From Roseinatronobacter ekhonensis (GTDB taxonomy: Bacteria; Pseudomonadota; Alphaproteobacteria; Rhodobacterales; Rhodobacteraceae), in NCBI RefSeq assembly GCF_900499075.1, contig NZ_UIHC01000031.1:1-39139 (forward strand): a stretch of DNA of 39,139 nucleotides, written 5' to 3'. This document shows positions 33,388 to 39,139 of the stretch, piece after piece. The notes under the pieces were generated by a model. It was not told the origin of the DNA, made no database searches, and was given only the letters and a program-made list of their open reading frames with translations. The translations under genes were made by a program, and so were the position numbers. The first letter of the stretch is position 1. Each line of letters starts with the position of its first letter.

Positions 33388-34350
33388 TTACAGAGCGACC
33401 TCGATCGCGCTGCCATTGGCGCGGGCCAGATCGACGGCCTTGCTCGCCACCGCGATATCCTGCAAGCCGACGCCGGTGCCATCAAACAAGGTCACTTCTT
33501 CGGCGCTGGAACGGCCCTTGTGGGTGCCGTTGATAACCGCACCGATGGGGGTGATCGCATCTGCCGTAACCAGACCTTCGGCCACCGCATGCTGCGCTTC
33601 GCCAATGCTGATGGATTGCGCGACCTCGTCGGTGAAAACCGTGGCGCGGGCCAGCAGCGCCGGTTCAACCTCTTGTTTGCCGATGGTGTCGGTGCCCATG
33701 CAGGCGATATGCGTGCCGGGACGGATATGCGCATCCATCAAACTGGCGGCAGGGCTGGAGGTGATCGTGATGATCACATCCGCTTGCGCGCCGAGATGCT
33801 CCAGACTGACCTCTTCAAATGGCAGCCCCGCTTCGGCGACTGCGGCTGACAGGCGATCCATCATGTCGGGGTGGTAGTTCCACGCCACGACCTTCTCGAA
33901 CTTGCGCTGGCGCAAAGCCGCGCGCATCTGGAACACAGATTGATGACCCGCTCCGACCATGCCCAACACCTTCGAATCAGGCCGCGACAGATGCGCGATG
34001 GACACGCTTGACGCCGCTGCCGTGCGCAGCGCGGTCAGCAGGTTGCCCCCGACAGCCGCTTGCAAGATACCCGTGTCGGGGTCGAACAGGAACACGGTCG
34101 ACTGATGGTTGATGATGCCCTTGGCGGAATTGCCGGGAAAATAACCGCCCGCCTTCACCCCCAGTTGCGCGCCTGCGCGGTCCAGCCCCGATTTGAAGCC
34201 GTATTGCCGCCCTTCGCCCAGCGCCTCGCGCACGACGGGGAAGTTATAGGCATCTTCGCGCGCCATGGCGGCAAAGGTGGCTTCAACGGCGTCAAACGCG
34301 CTTTGGTCATCGACAAGACCGCCAATGGCGGATTCGGGCACGATCCACAT
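33388..34350 (-). CDS. bhcD: Iminosuccinate reductase (BHAC)
   Basis: A 320-residue enzyme of the ornithine cyclodeaminase/mu-crystallin family. In the beta-hydroxyaspartate cycle it reduces iminosuccinate to L-aspartate with NADH, regenerating the amino donor for BhcA. Family marks are 'YGFKSGLDRAGAQLGVKAGG' with the substrate lysine, and the NAD loop 'LGMVGAGHQSVFQMRA' (residues ~130-145). A strong AGGAGG site precedes the start. It is the fourth bhc gene, 119 bases downstream of bhcC across a double hairpin. The assignment rests on the family plus complete bhcABC/R context. Confidence 0.93.
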   Translation of the reverse strand: MWIVPESAIGGLVDDQSAFDAVEATFAAMAREDAYNFPVVREALGEGRQYGFKSGLDRAGAQLGVKAGGYFPGNSAKGIINHQSTVFLFDPDTGILQAAVGGNLLTALRTAAASSVSIAHLSRPDSKVLGMVGAGHQSVFQMRAALRQRKFEKVVAWNYHPDMMDRLSAAVAEAGLPFEEVSLEHLGAQADVIITITSSPAASLMDAHIRPGTHIACMGTDTIGKQEVEPALLARATVFTDEVAQSISIGEAQHAVAEGLVTADAITPIGAVINGTHKGRSSAEEVTLFDGTGVGLQDIAVASKAVDLARANGSAIEVAL

Positions 34351-34388
34351 GGGACAGCCTCCTGGTATTTAGGTCATTTCAGGGAGAG

Positions 34389-34450
34389 GCCCCGGATCAA
34401 GTCCGGGGCGCACGGGATGTATGCTCGGGCTCCGGACATGATCCGGAGCC
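34389..34450. repeat. Double palindromic repeat between bhcC and bhcD
   Basis: Two strong inverted repeats: GCCCCGGA/TCCGGGGC with a TCAAG loop (34389-34409) and GGCTCCGGA/TCCGGAGCC with a CATGA loop (34428-34450). Both share a TCCGGA-type core and resemble dispersed alphaproteobacterial palindromes. They may reduce or stabilise the transcript between bhcC and bhcD. Confidence 0.7.
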
Positions 34451-34469
34451 TCTTGGTCAAACGCGGGGC

Positions 34470-35633
34470 TCAGTAGGCCTTGCCGCGCGCGCTGACCGGC
34501 CAGAGCGTTTCGACCTTGCCGCCGCGGACAACGACATACCAATCATGCACGTTGCAGGTCGGGTCGCAATGGCCGGGGACCAGTTTCAGCTTGTCGCCCA
34601 CTTTCAGCACAGCATCAGGGTCTGCGACCACGCCGTGTTCGTCCGAGCACTTGACGTATTTTACATCGTCACGCCCGAAGATGAACGGCAAACCGCTATC
34701 GACCGATTGTGCTTTGAGGCCAGCATCGACGATCGCCTTGTCGGCCTTGGCATGGCTCATCACGCTGGTCAGCAGGAACAGCGCGTTGTCCCATTCGCCT
34801 TGGTCGATGCGCTTGCCGTCCTTGTCCAGAATGCGCCCGTAATCGGCATCCATGAAGGCATAGCTGCCGCACTGAAGCTCGTTATACACGCCCGAGTTCG
34901 ACTCGAAGTAATACGACCCGGTGCCGCCGCCGCCGACGATGTCACACTCCAGCCCTTCCGCCTTCAGTCCTTCGACCGCATCGCGCACCATGGCGATAGA
35001 GATATCGACTTTGGCCTTGCGCTCTTCGTAGCTGTCCATGTGCTGCATCGCACCCTGATAGGCTTGGATACCAGCGAATTTCAGCCCTTCGTCCGCGTCG
35101 ATGGCCTTGGCGATTTCCACAACGTCGGGCGTCGTAGTCACGCCGCAACGGCCCGCGCCGCAGTCAATCTCGACCAGGCACTCGATCTGCGTGCCGTGCT
35201 TGACCGCCGCCGCCGACAGGTCTGCCACATTGGCCACATCATCGACACAGCAGATCGCGCGCGCGCCGAAGTTCGGGATACGCGCCAGACGGTCAATCTT
35301 GGCCGGGTCGCGCACCTGGTTGCTGACCAGAACATCCTTGATGCCGCCGCGGGCAAAGACCTCTGCCTCGGACACCTTCTGGCAGCAGACCCCGCAGGAC
35401 CCGCCCAACGACTCTTGCAGCTTCGCCACATCGACCGATTTGTGCATCTTGCCATGCACGCGGTGGCGCATGCCGTGTTCGCGGGCATAGTCGCCCATTT
35501 TCTTGATATTGCGCTCCAGCGCGTCCAGATCCAGCACAAGGCAGGGCGTCTGGATATCGGCTTCGTCCATACCCGGCAGCGCCGGCACGTCATAGCCCAC
35601 TTCAAGCCCATCGAATTTGGTTGGTGCGTTCAT
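34470..35633 (-). CDS. bhcC: 3-hydroxy-D-aspartate aldolase (BHAC)
   Basis: A 387-residue fold-type III PLP enzyme of the D-threonine aldolase/DSD1 family. In the BHAC it joins glycine and glyoxylate into (2R,3S)-3-hydroxyaspartate (EC 4.1.3.41). The PLP lysine is K62 in 'RHRVHGKMHKSVD', 'VEIDCGAGRCGV' lines the barrel, and the C-terminal metal site is H355-x-D357 in 'PGHCDPTCN', the H-x-D form of metal-dependent D-threonine aldolases. It starts 24 bases after bhcB with AGGGGG ahead. The role follows from the family and the full cluster; D-threonine aldolase or D-serine dehydratase would be the reading without context. Confidence 0.94.
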   Translation of the reverse strand: MNAPTKFDGLEVGYDVPALPGMDEADIQTPCLVLDLDALERNIKKMGDYAREHGMRHRVHGKMHKSVDVAKLQESLGGSCGVCCQKVSEAEVFARGGIKDVLVSNQVRDPAKIDRLARIPNFGARAICCVDDVANVADLSAAAVKHGTQIECLVEIDCGAGRCGVTTTPDVVEIAKAIDADEGLKFAGIQAYQGAMQHMDSYEERKAKVDISIAMVRDAVEGLKAEGLECDIVGGGGTGSYYFESNSGVYNELQCGSYAFMDADYGRILDKDGKRIDQGEWDNALFLLTSVMSHAKADKAIVDAGLKAQSVDSGLPFIFGRDDVKYVKCSDEHGVVADPDAVLKVGDKLKLVPGHCDPTCNVHDWYVVVRGGKVETLWPVSARGKAY

Positions 35634-35657
35634 AACATTAACCCCCTGTTATATCGA

Positions 35658-36629
35658 TCAACCTGCCATCCATGGCAGCTTGTCCAGATCCACATTCCCC
35701 CCGGTGATGATCACGCCAACGCGCTTTCCACGAAACACCTCGGGGTTCTTCAGAATTGTCGCCAGCGGCACGGCGCAGCTTGGCTCCATCACGATCTTCA
35801 TGCGCGCCCAAGTCAGGCGCATCGCGTCAATGATTTCCTGTTCAGACGCGGTCAGAATGTCGGTCACATGCTGCGACACGAAGTGCCACGTGTTTTCTTT
35901 CAGCGGCACTTTCAAGCCATCGGCAATGGTGTTGGGCGCATCATCGGCAATAATATGGCCCGCTTTGAAGCTGCGATAGGCGTCATCGGCCATTTCCGGC
36001 TCGGCTGCGTAAATCTCGACATGCGGTGCGATATTCGAGAGTGTCAAGCAACAGCCCGAAATCATGCCACCGCCACCGATGGGCGCGATCACGGCATCCA
36101 ACCCCTCGACCTGCTCCATGAACTCACGCGAGCAGGTCGCCTGCCCCGCAATCACGCGTGGGTCATTATAGGGGTGGACGAAATCGGCACCGGTGCGTTC
36201 CTGCACTTCGGCAAAGACCGCCTCGCGCGAGGTCGTCGACGGCTCGCACTCGGTGATTATGCCGCCATAGCCGCGTACCGCGTCCTTCTTGGCCTGCGGC
36301 GCGGTGCGCGGCATGACAACATTGCACGGAATGCCCCGGCGGCCTGCGGCATAGCTGAGCGACAGCGCGTGGTTGCCGCTTGAATGGGTGGCAACCCCTT
36401 TGGCCGCTTCGTCATCCGACAGGCCGAACACGGCATTGCACGCACCGCGCACCTTGAAAGCGCCCGCTTTCTGGAAGTTCTCACATTTGAAGAACAGTTC
36501 CGCACCGGTCAACTTGTTCATGTATTCCGAGGTCAGGATCGGCGTGCGATGGATATACGGTTTGATCCGCTCATGCGCCGCAATCACATCCTCGAACGTC
36601 GGAAGCGGTCTGTCTGCTTGGTCTTTCAT
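35658..36629 (-). CDS. bhcB: Beta-hydroxyaspartate dehydratase (BHAC)
   Basis: A 323-residue fold-type II PLP enzyme of the serine/threonine dehydratase group. In the BHAC it removes water from 3-hydroxyaspartate to give iminosuccinate (EC 4.3.1.20). The PLP lysine is K59 in 'CENFQKAGAFKVRGA', the phosphate loop is 'APIGGGGMISG', and 'THSSGNHALSLSYAA' binds substrate carboxylate. The start at 36629 has AGGGGGTGAT directly ahead; a start at 36647 is possible. It follows bhcA across a short stem-loop. Threonine dehydratase is the alternative without context. Confidence 0.94.
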   Translation of the reverse strand: MKDQADRPLPTFEDVIAAHERIKPYIHRTPILTSEYMNKLTGAELFFKCENFQKAGAFKVRGACNAVFGLSDDEAAKGVATHSSGNHALSLSYAAGRRGIPCNVVMPRTAPQAKKDAVRGYGGIITECEPSTTSREAVFAEVQERTGADFVHPYNDPRVIAGQATCSREFMEQVEGLDAVIAPIGGGGMISGCCLTLSNIAPHVEIYAAEPEMADDAYRSFKAGHIIADDAPNTIADGLKVPLKENTWHFVSQHVTDILTASEQEIIDAMRLTWARMKIVMEPSCAVPLATILKNPEVFRGKRVGVIITGGNVDLDKLPWMAG

Positions 36630-36659
36630 ATCACCCCCTGATGTCATCTTGCCACAGCA

Positions 36660-36680
36660 GGTGGGGTTCCACGCCCCACC
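36660..36680 (-). promoter_or_regulatory. Intercistronic stem-loop between bhcA and bhcB
   Basis: A 7-bp inverted repeat (GGTGGGG at 36660-36666, CCCCACC at 36674-36680) with a 7-base loop in the 69-base gap between bhcA and bhcB. No T run follows, so a role in mRNA stability is more likely than termination. Confidence 0.45.
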
Positions 36681-36698
36681 CGCCTTGGCGATCGAACC

Positions 36699-37889
36699 TT
36701 AAGCGGCTTTGGCGATCGGCTCGGCTGCGGTGCCGCGCAGATATTCCTGCGCTGCTGCCACACCACTGCCCAGTTTTACCGGCCAGCCCAGATCGGCCAT
36801 ACACATTTCTGCCGTAGCGAGCCCCGACAACAGCATGACATCGGTCAGGCTGCCCAAATGGCCAATGCGGAACAACTTGCCTGCAACCTCGCCCAAGCCC
36901 ACACCGAAAGCGACGCCATACTTGCTGGCGGCCAGTGTCACCACATCGGTGCCGTTGAAGCCGTCAGGCGCCATGACGCCGGTGACGGTGTCGGAATACA
37001 GATCGGGCCGTGCGGCGCAGACCTGCAAACCCCAACCGCCGACCGCGCGCCGGGTTGCTTCGGCCAGACGGTGGTGACGGGCATAGACATTGTCCAAACC
37101 CTCGGCTTTCAGCATCGCGATGCTTGCGGCCAGACCGTTGATCAGACCCACGGGCGGAGTGAAGGGATATCCGCCTGCCGCATAGCCCTTCAGCATATCG
37201 CCAAAATCGAAATAGGCGCGCGGCAGCGTTGCGCTGTCACGCGCCGCCAGCGCCTTGGGCGAGACACCAAGGATCGCCAGACCGGCGGGCAGCATGAACC
37301 CCTTTTGCGACCCAGCGACGGCGATATCCACGCCCCATGCATCCATCTCGAACGGCATGGACGCGATAGAGCTGACGCCATCGACCATCAGAAGTGCGGG
37401 ATGGCCCGCTTTGTCCATCGCCGCGCGCAGGCCAGCAATATCAGATCGCACGCCGGTCGCAGTTTCATTATGCGTGGCGAGGACCGCCTTGATGCTGTGG
37501 TCCGTGTCGGCGGCAAGCGCCGCGCCCATGGCGTCAGCAGGGCACCCTTCGCCCCAAGGAGCTTCGATGATCTGGACATCCAGACCATGACGCTGGCACA
37601 GGTCGATCCAGCGATGGCTGAACATGCCGTGGCGCGCGGCCAGAATCTTGTCACCGGGCGACAAGGTGTTGCTGATCGCGGCCTCCCAACCGCCAGTGCC
37701 GGTGGACGGCAGCAACAGCACTTCGCCCGCGGTCATGCCCAAGACCTCTTTCACGCCCGCGACAGCAGGCTGAAACACCGCCGCGAAAGCGGGCGAGCGA
37801 TGATCGATGGTCGGCATGTCGCAAGCCTTGCGCAGGCTTTCGGGCATATTCGTCGGGCCGGGAATGAAAACCGGGTTTTGCAAGGACAT
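36699..37889 (-). CDS. bhcA: Aspartate--glyoxylate aminotransferase (BHAC)
   Basis: A 396-residue fold-type I PLP transaminase of the serine-glyoxylate/alanine-glyoxylate group. In the BHAC it transfers the amino group of L-aspartate to glyoxylate, giving glycine and oxaloacetate. The N-terminal 'FIPGPTNMPESLRKACDMP' is the family start, D170 ('LLMVDGVSSIAS') contacts the PLP ring, K196 in 'AGSQKGFMLPAG' binds PLP, and R364-type carboxylate binding lies near 'FRIGHLG'. The start at 37889 has GGAGGGGG directly ahead; a start 15 bases earlier would include that site inside the gene. It is the first gene of bhcABCD and faces bhcR. Confidence 0.94.
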   Translation of the reverse strand: MSLQNPVFIPGPTNMPESLRKACDMPTIDHRSPAFAAVFQPAVAGVKEVLGMTAGEVLLLPSTGTGGWEAAISNTLSPGDKILAARHGMFSHRWIDLCQRHGLDVQIIEAPWGEGCPADAMGAALAADTDHSIKAVLATHNETATGVRSDIAGLRAAMDKAGHPALLMVDGVSSIASMPFEMDAWGVDIAVAGSQKGFMLPAGLAILGVSPKALAARDSATLPRAYFDFGDMLKGYAAGGYPFTPPVGLINGLAASIAMLKAEGLDNVYARHHRLAEATRRAVGGWGLQVCAARPDLYSDTVTGVMAPDGFNGTDVVTLAASKYGVAFGVGLGEVAGKLFRIGHLGSLTDVMLLSGLATAEMCMADLGWPVKLGSGVAAAQEYLRGTAAEPIAKAA

Positions 37890-37934
37890 CTGATCCCCCT
37901 CCATTGTGTTGAGATGGTTTTTACAGCTTCGCCA

Positions 37935-38019
37935 GTATTTTTCAATTTTTTTGAAAAATAATTGCTATCTGTGAAAAATACGGATTAGGGTATTAAAATC
38001 AAACGCTAAGCGTTTTTCA
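37935..38019. promoter_or_regulatory. Candidate BhcR operators in the bhcA-bhcR gap
   Basis: The 171-base divergent gap is A+T-rich and repetitive. The 9-mer TGAAAAATA occurs inverted at 37936-37944, direct at 37952-37960 (a palindrome with a 7-base spacer) and direct again at 37972-37980; a shorter inverted TTTTTCA is at 38013-38019. The 15-base palindrome AAACGCTAAGCGTTT lies at 38001-38015. On the minus strand TTGATT and TATTTT, 16 bases apart, could form the bhcA promoter, with a box over the -10. These are good binding sites for the IclR-type BhcR; binding itself is inferred. Confidence 0.6.
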
Positions 38020-38060
38020 CTCTGCATTCTGCATTGCGGCGCATGGCAAAAAGGTGGGCT

Positions 38061-38888
38061 ATGACACAGGTTTCGCGGCGCGGGCGGCCCCGTGCATTCA
38101 ACGACAAGACGGCGCAGAATACCATCCAATCGCTGGACCGGGCGATGGCGATTCTGGAACATCTGGCGCAATCGGAAGGGATGACACTGTCGAACCTGGC
38201 AAGCGCTTGCGGGCAGTCTACAGCGACAGTCTACCGCGTGCTGATCACGCTGCAACAGCGCGAGATGGTCGATCTGGACCCAGCCGGACAGGTTTGGCAT
38301 GTTGGTGTCGGTACCTTTCGGGCGGGCACGTCGTTTTTGCGCCGCACCTCGCTGGTGGAACGCGCGCGCGCGCCCATGCAAGCACTGATGCGGGGCAGCG
38401 GTGAAACCGCGAATCTGGGCATAGAGCAACAGGACGAGGTTCTGTTTCTGACGCAGGTCGAAACCCATGAAGCGATCCGTGCTTTCTTTCCACCGGGCAC
38501 AATCGGGCCAATGCATGTGTCCGGCATCGGCAAGGCCCTACTAGCGTGGTTTGATGAGGCGCGCGTCGCGCAATTGGTGGCAAGACGGGGTTTGCATGCG
38601 TTCACGCCCGCGTCTTTGACCACGCTGGACGCGCTGCGCGCGGATTGCGCGCAGACCCGTGCGCGCGGCTTTGCGTTCGACGACGAAGAACGGGCACCGG
38701 GCATGCGCTGCATCGCCGCTCCGATTTTCAATCCACATGGCGAGCCGGTTGCAGGCGTCTCGGTTTCCGGCCCTGCCTTTCGACTGGACACCGGCAATCT
38801 TGACCGGATCGGGGCGCTTGTTGTCCAGACGGCGACACAGATTACCGCCGCGACTGGTGGGGTCGTGCCGGTGGCAAAAGCGGTTTGA
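38061..38888 (+). CDS. bhcR: IclR-family regulator of the BHAC genes
   Basis: A 275-residue IclR-type regulator. The N-terminal winged helix is at about residues 18-75 ('QSLDRAMAILEHLAQSEG', 'LSNLASACGQSTATVYRVLI') and the GAF-like effector domain spans ~90-260 ('ANLGIEQQDEVLFLTQVE', 'HVSGIGKALLAWF', 'DDEERAPGMRCIAAPIFN'). In Paracoccus denitrificans BhcR binds the bhc promoter and responds to glyoxylate; the same is inferred here. The start at 38061 has AAGGTGGG just upstream; longer frames start at 38043 and 38034. It is divergent from bhcABCD, with the operator candidates in between. Confidence 0.93.
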   Translation: MTQVSRRGRPRAFNDKTAQNTIQSLDRAMAILEHLAQSEGMTLSNLASACGQSTATVYRVLITLQQREMVDLDPAGQVWHVGVGTFRAGTSFLRRTSLVERARAPMQALMRGSGETANLGIEQQDEVLFLTQVETHEAIRAFFPPGTIGPMHVSGIGKALLAWFDEARVAQLVARRGLHAFTPASLTTLDALRADCAQTRARGFAFDDEERAPGMRCIAAPIFNPHGEPVAGVSVSGPAFRLDTGNLDRIGALVVQTATQITAATGGVVPVAKAV

Positions 38889-38969
38889 CAAATCCGATTC
38901 TTTTTGTCAGGTTTAAACTACAGCCAGCCGATAGGTCAGCCAAGCCATATCTGACCCGAAAGAGATGCC

Positions 38970-39089
38970 ATGAACGCCATTACCCGTTTCATTCCCGAAA
39001 CTACGCCCCCTGCCTGCGTATTCCGGGGTCATCCGGCCAGTGATTCCGAAAGTATCCGGCCACCCATTCCGATTTTATCCGGCCACTGA
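38970..39089 (+). pseudogene. Short reading frame interrupted by the IS element
   Basis: An open frame starts at 38970 (MNAITRFIPETTPPAC) with a GAAAGAGA ribosome site, 81 bases after bhcR. The element's repeats begin around codon 16, and the frame then runs through repeat sequence to a stop at 39087. The native gene is probably cut at its 5' end by the insertion. The 15 native residues are too few to name it. Confidence 0.5.
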
Positions 39090-39139
39090 TTCCGGAGCAT
39101 CCGGCCACCCTGTGATGTGATGCTGCGAGGCAATCTGTA
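39016..39139. mobile_element. End of an IS21-like insertion element
   Basis: The right edge of the window holds one end of an insertion element, marked by four near-identical repeats (39020-39110). Arrays of this kind, with ATCCGGCCA cores, occur at the ends of IS21-family elements, where they serve as transposase sites. The exact boundary near 39016 and the istA/istB genes cannot be confirmed, since the window ends 124 bases in. Confidence 0.6.
39020..39110. repeat. Four tandem 23-bp terminal repeats
   Basis: Units begin at 39020, 39043, 39066 and 39089, exactly 23 bases apart. The pattern is ATTCCG, then 4-5 variable bases, then ATCCGGCCA; the last unit is one base shorter. This regularity is visible directly. 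Confidence 0.85.

Noticed and set aside
34545-36383. A 612-codon open frame on the plus strand across bhcC and bhcB
   Set aside because: It is antisense to two clear PLP enzyme genes, has low-complexity His/Arg-rich translation and no recognisable motif. Long antisense frames are expected in GC-rich DNA.
38021-38034. Tandem TCTGCAT repeat ahead of bhcR
   Set aside because: Two 7-base copies are too short to distinguish from chance and lie close to the ribosome site.
1-39139. tRNA, rRNA, CRISPR array, prophage or replication origin
   Set aside because: No cloverleaf, rRNA core, spaced direct-repeat array or phage gene was seen on reading both strands; the only repeat array is the IS end.

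Overview
The window looks like a chromosomal segment of an alphaproteobacterium of the Rhodobacteraceae (Roseobacter/Paracoccus group). The evidence is high-GC coding sequence with G/C-rich third positions, a divergent hemE/hemC pair, an ftsW-murG-murC block, a fused MrpAB antiporter subunit, the complete beta-hydroxyaspartate cycle (BHAC) cluster, and short intergenic hairpins of a type common in this family. No rRNA, tRNA or CRISPR array was seen. An IS21-like element begins at the right edge.

Layout. (1) 1-3.5 kb: two small secreted proteins (DUF302 and fasciclin), each followed by a hairpin terminator, then the haem genes hemE (-) and hemC (+). (2) 3.5-7.3 kb: ftsW-murG-murC (-), an isolated piece of the division/cell-wall (dcw) cluster. 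(3) 7.3-15.9 kb: an eight-gene minus-strand operon. It encodes an SsuD-like flavin monooxygenase, an aldo/keto reductase, a CUT1 sugar ABC transporter (binding protein, two permeases, ATPase), a GntR regulator and a Gfo/Idh/MocA NAD enzyme. Together these resemble a sulfoquinovose oxidative desulfonation (sulfo-SMO) locus in which an NAD+-dependent glycosidase would replace the classical sulfoquinovosidase. (4) 16-23.4 kb: a ZIP metal transporter behind an Irr-type ICE box, AsmA, an SDR followed by a decayed SAF-domain oxidoreductase, a YcgN-like cysteine-cluster protein, an EamA transporter, and a P1 peptidase coupled to a small unknown gene.

(5) 23.5-31.8 kb: a complete Mrp (Pha/Mnh) cation/proton antiporter operon (AB fusion, C, D, E, F, G). 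Upstream lies a two-gene unit, a HAD phosphatase overlapping a GT20 synthase, best read as glucosylglycerol synthesis. Sodium extrusion and a compatible solute side by side suggest a salt-adaptation region. A cold-shock protein with a textbook terminator follows.

(6) 32.3-38.9 kb: bhcA-bhcB-bhcC-bhcD (-) with divergent bhcR (+). This is the BHAC route, which turns two glyoxylate into oxaloacetate without carbon loss. A GAPDH-family gene sits directly downstream of bhcD on the same strand. The bhcR-bhcA gap carries repeated TGAAAAATA boxes that are good operator candidates. Downstream of bhcR a short reading frame is cut by IS21-like terminal repeats.

The most interesting points are the sulfo-SMO-like operon with its candidate oxidoreductive glycosidase, the BHAC cluster with its operator boxes and attached GAPDH gene, and the ICE box in front of the ZIP gene. 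Functions are inferred from motifs read by eye; no database search was possible.
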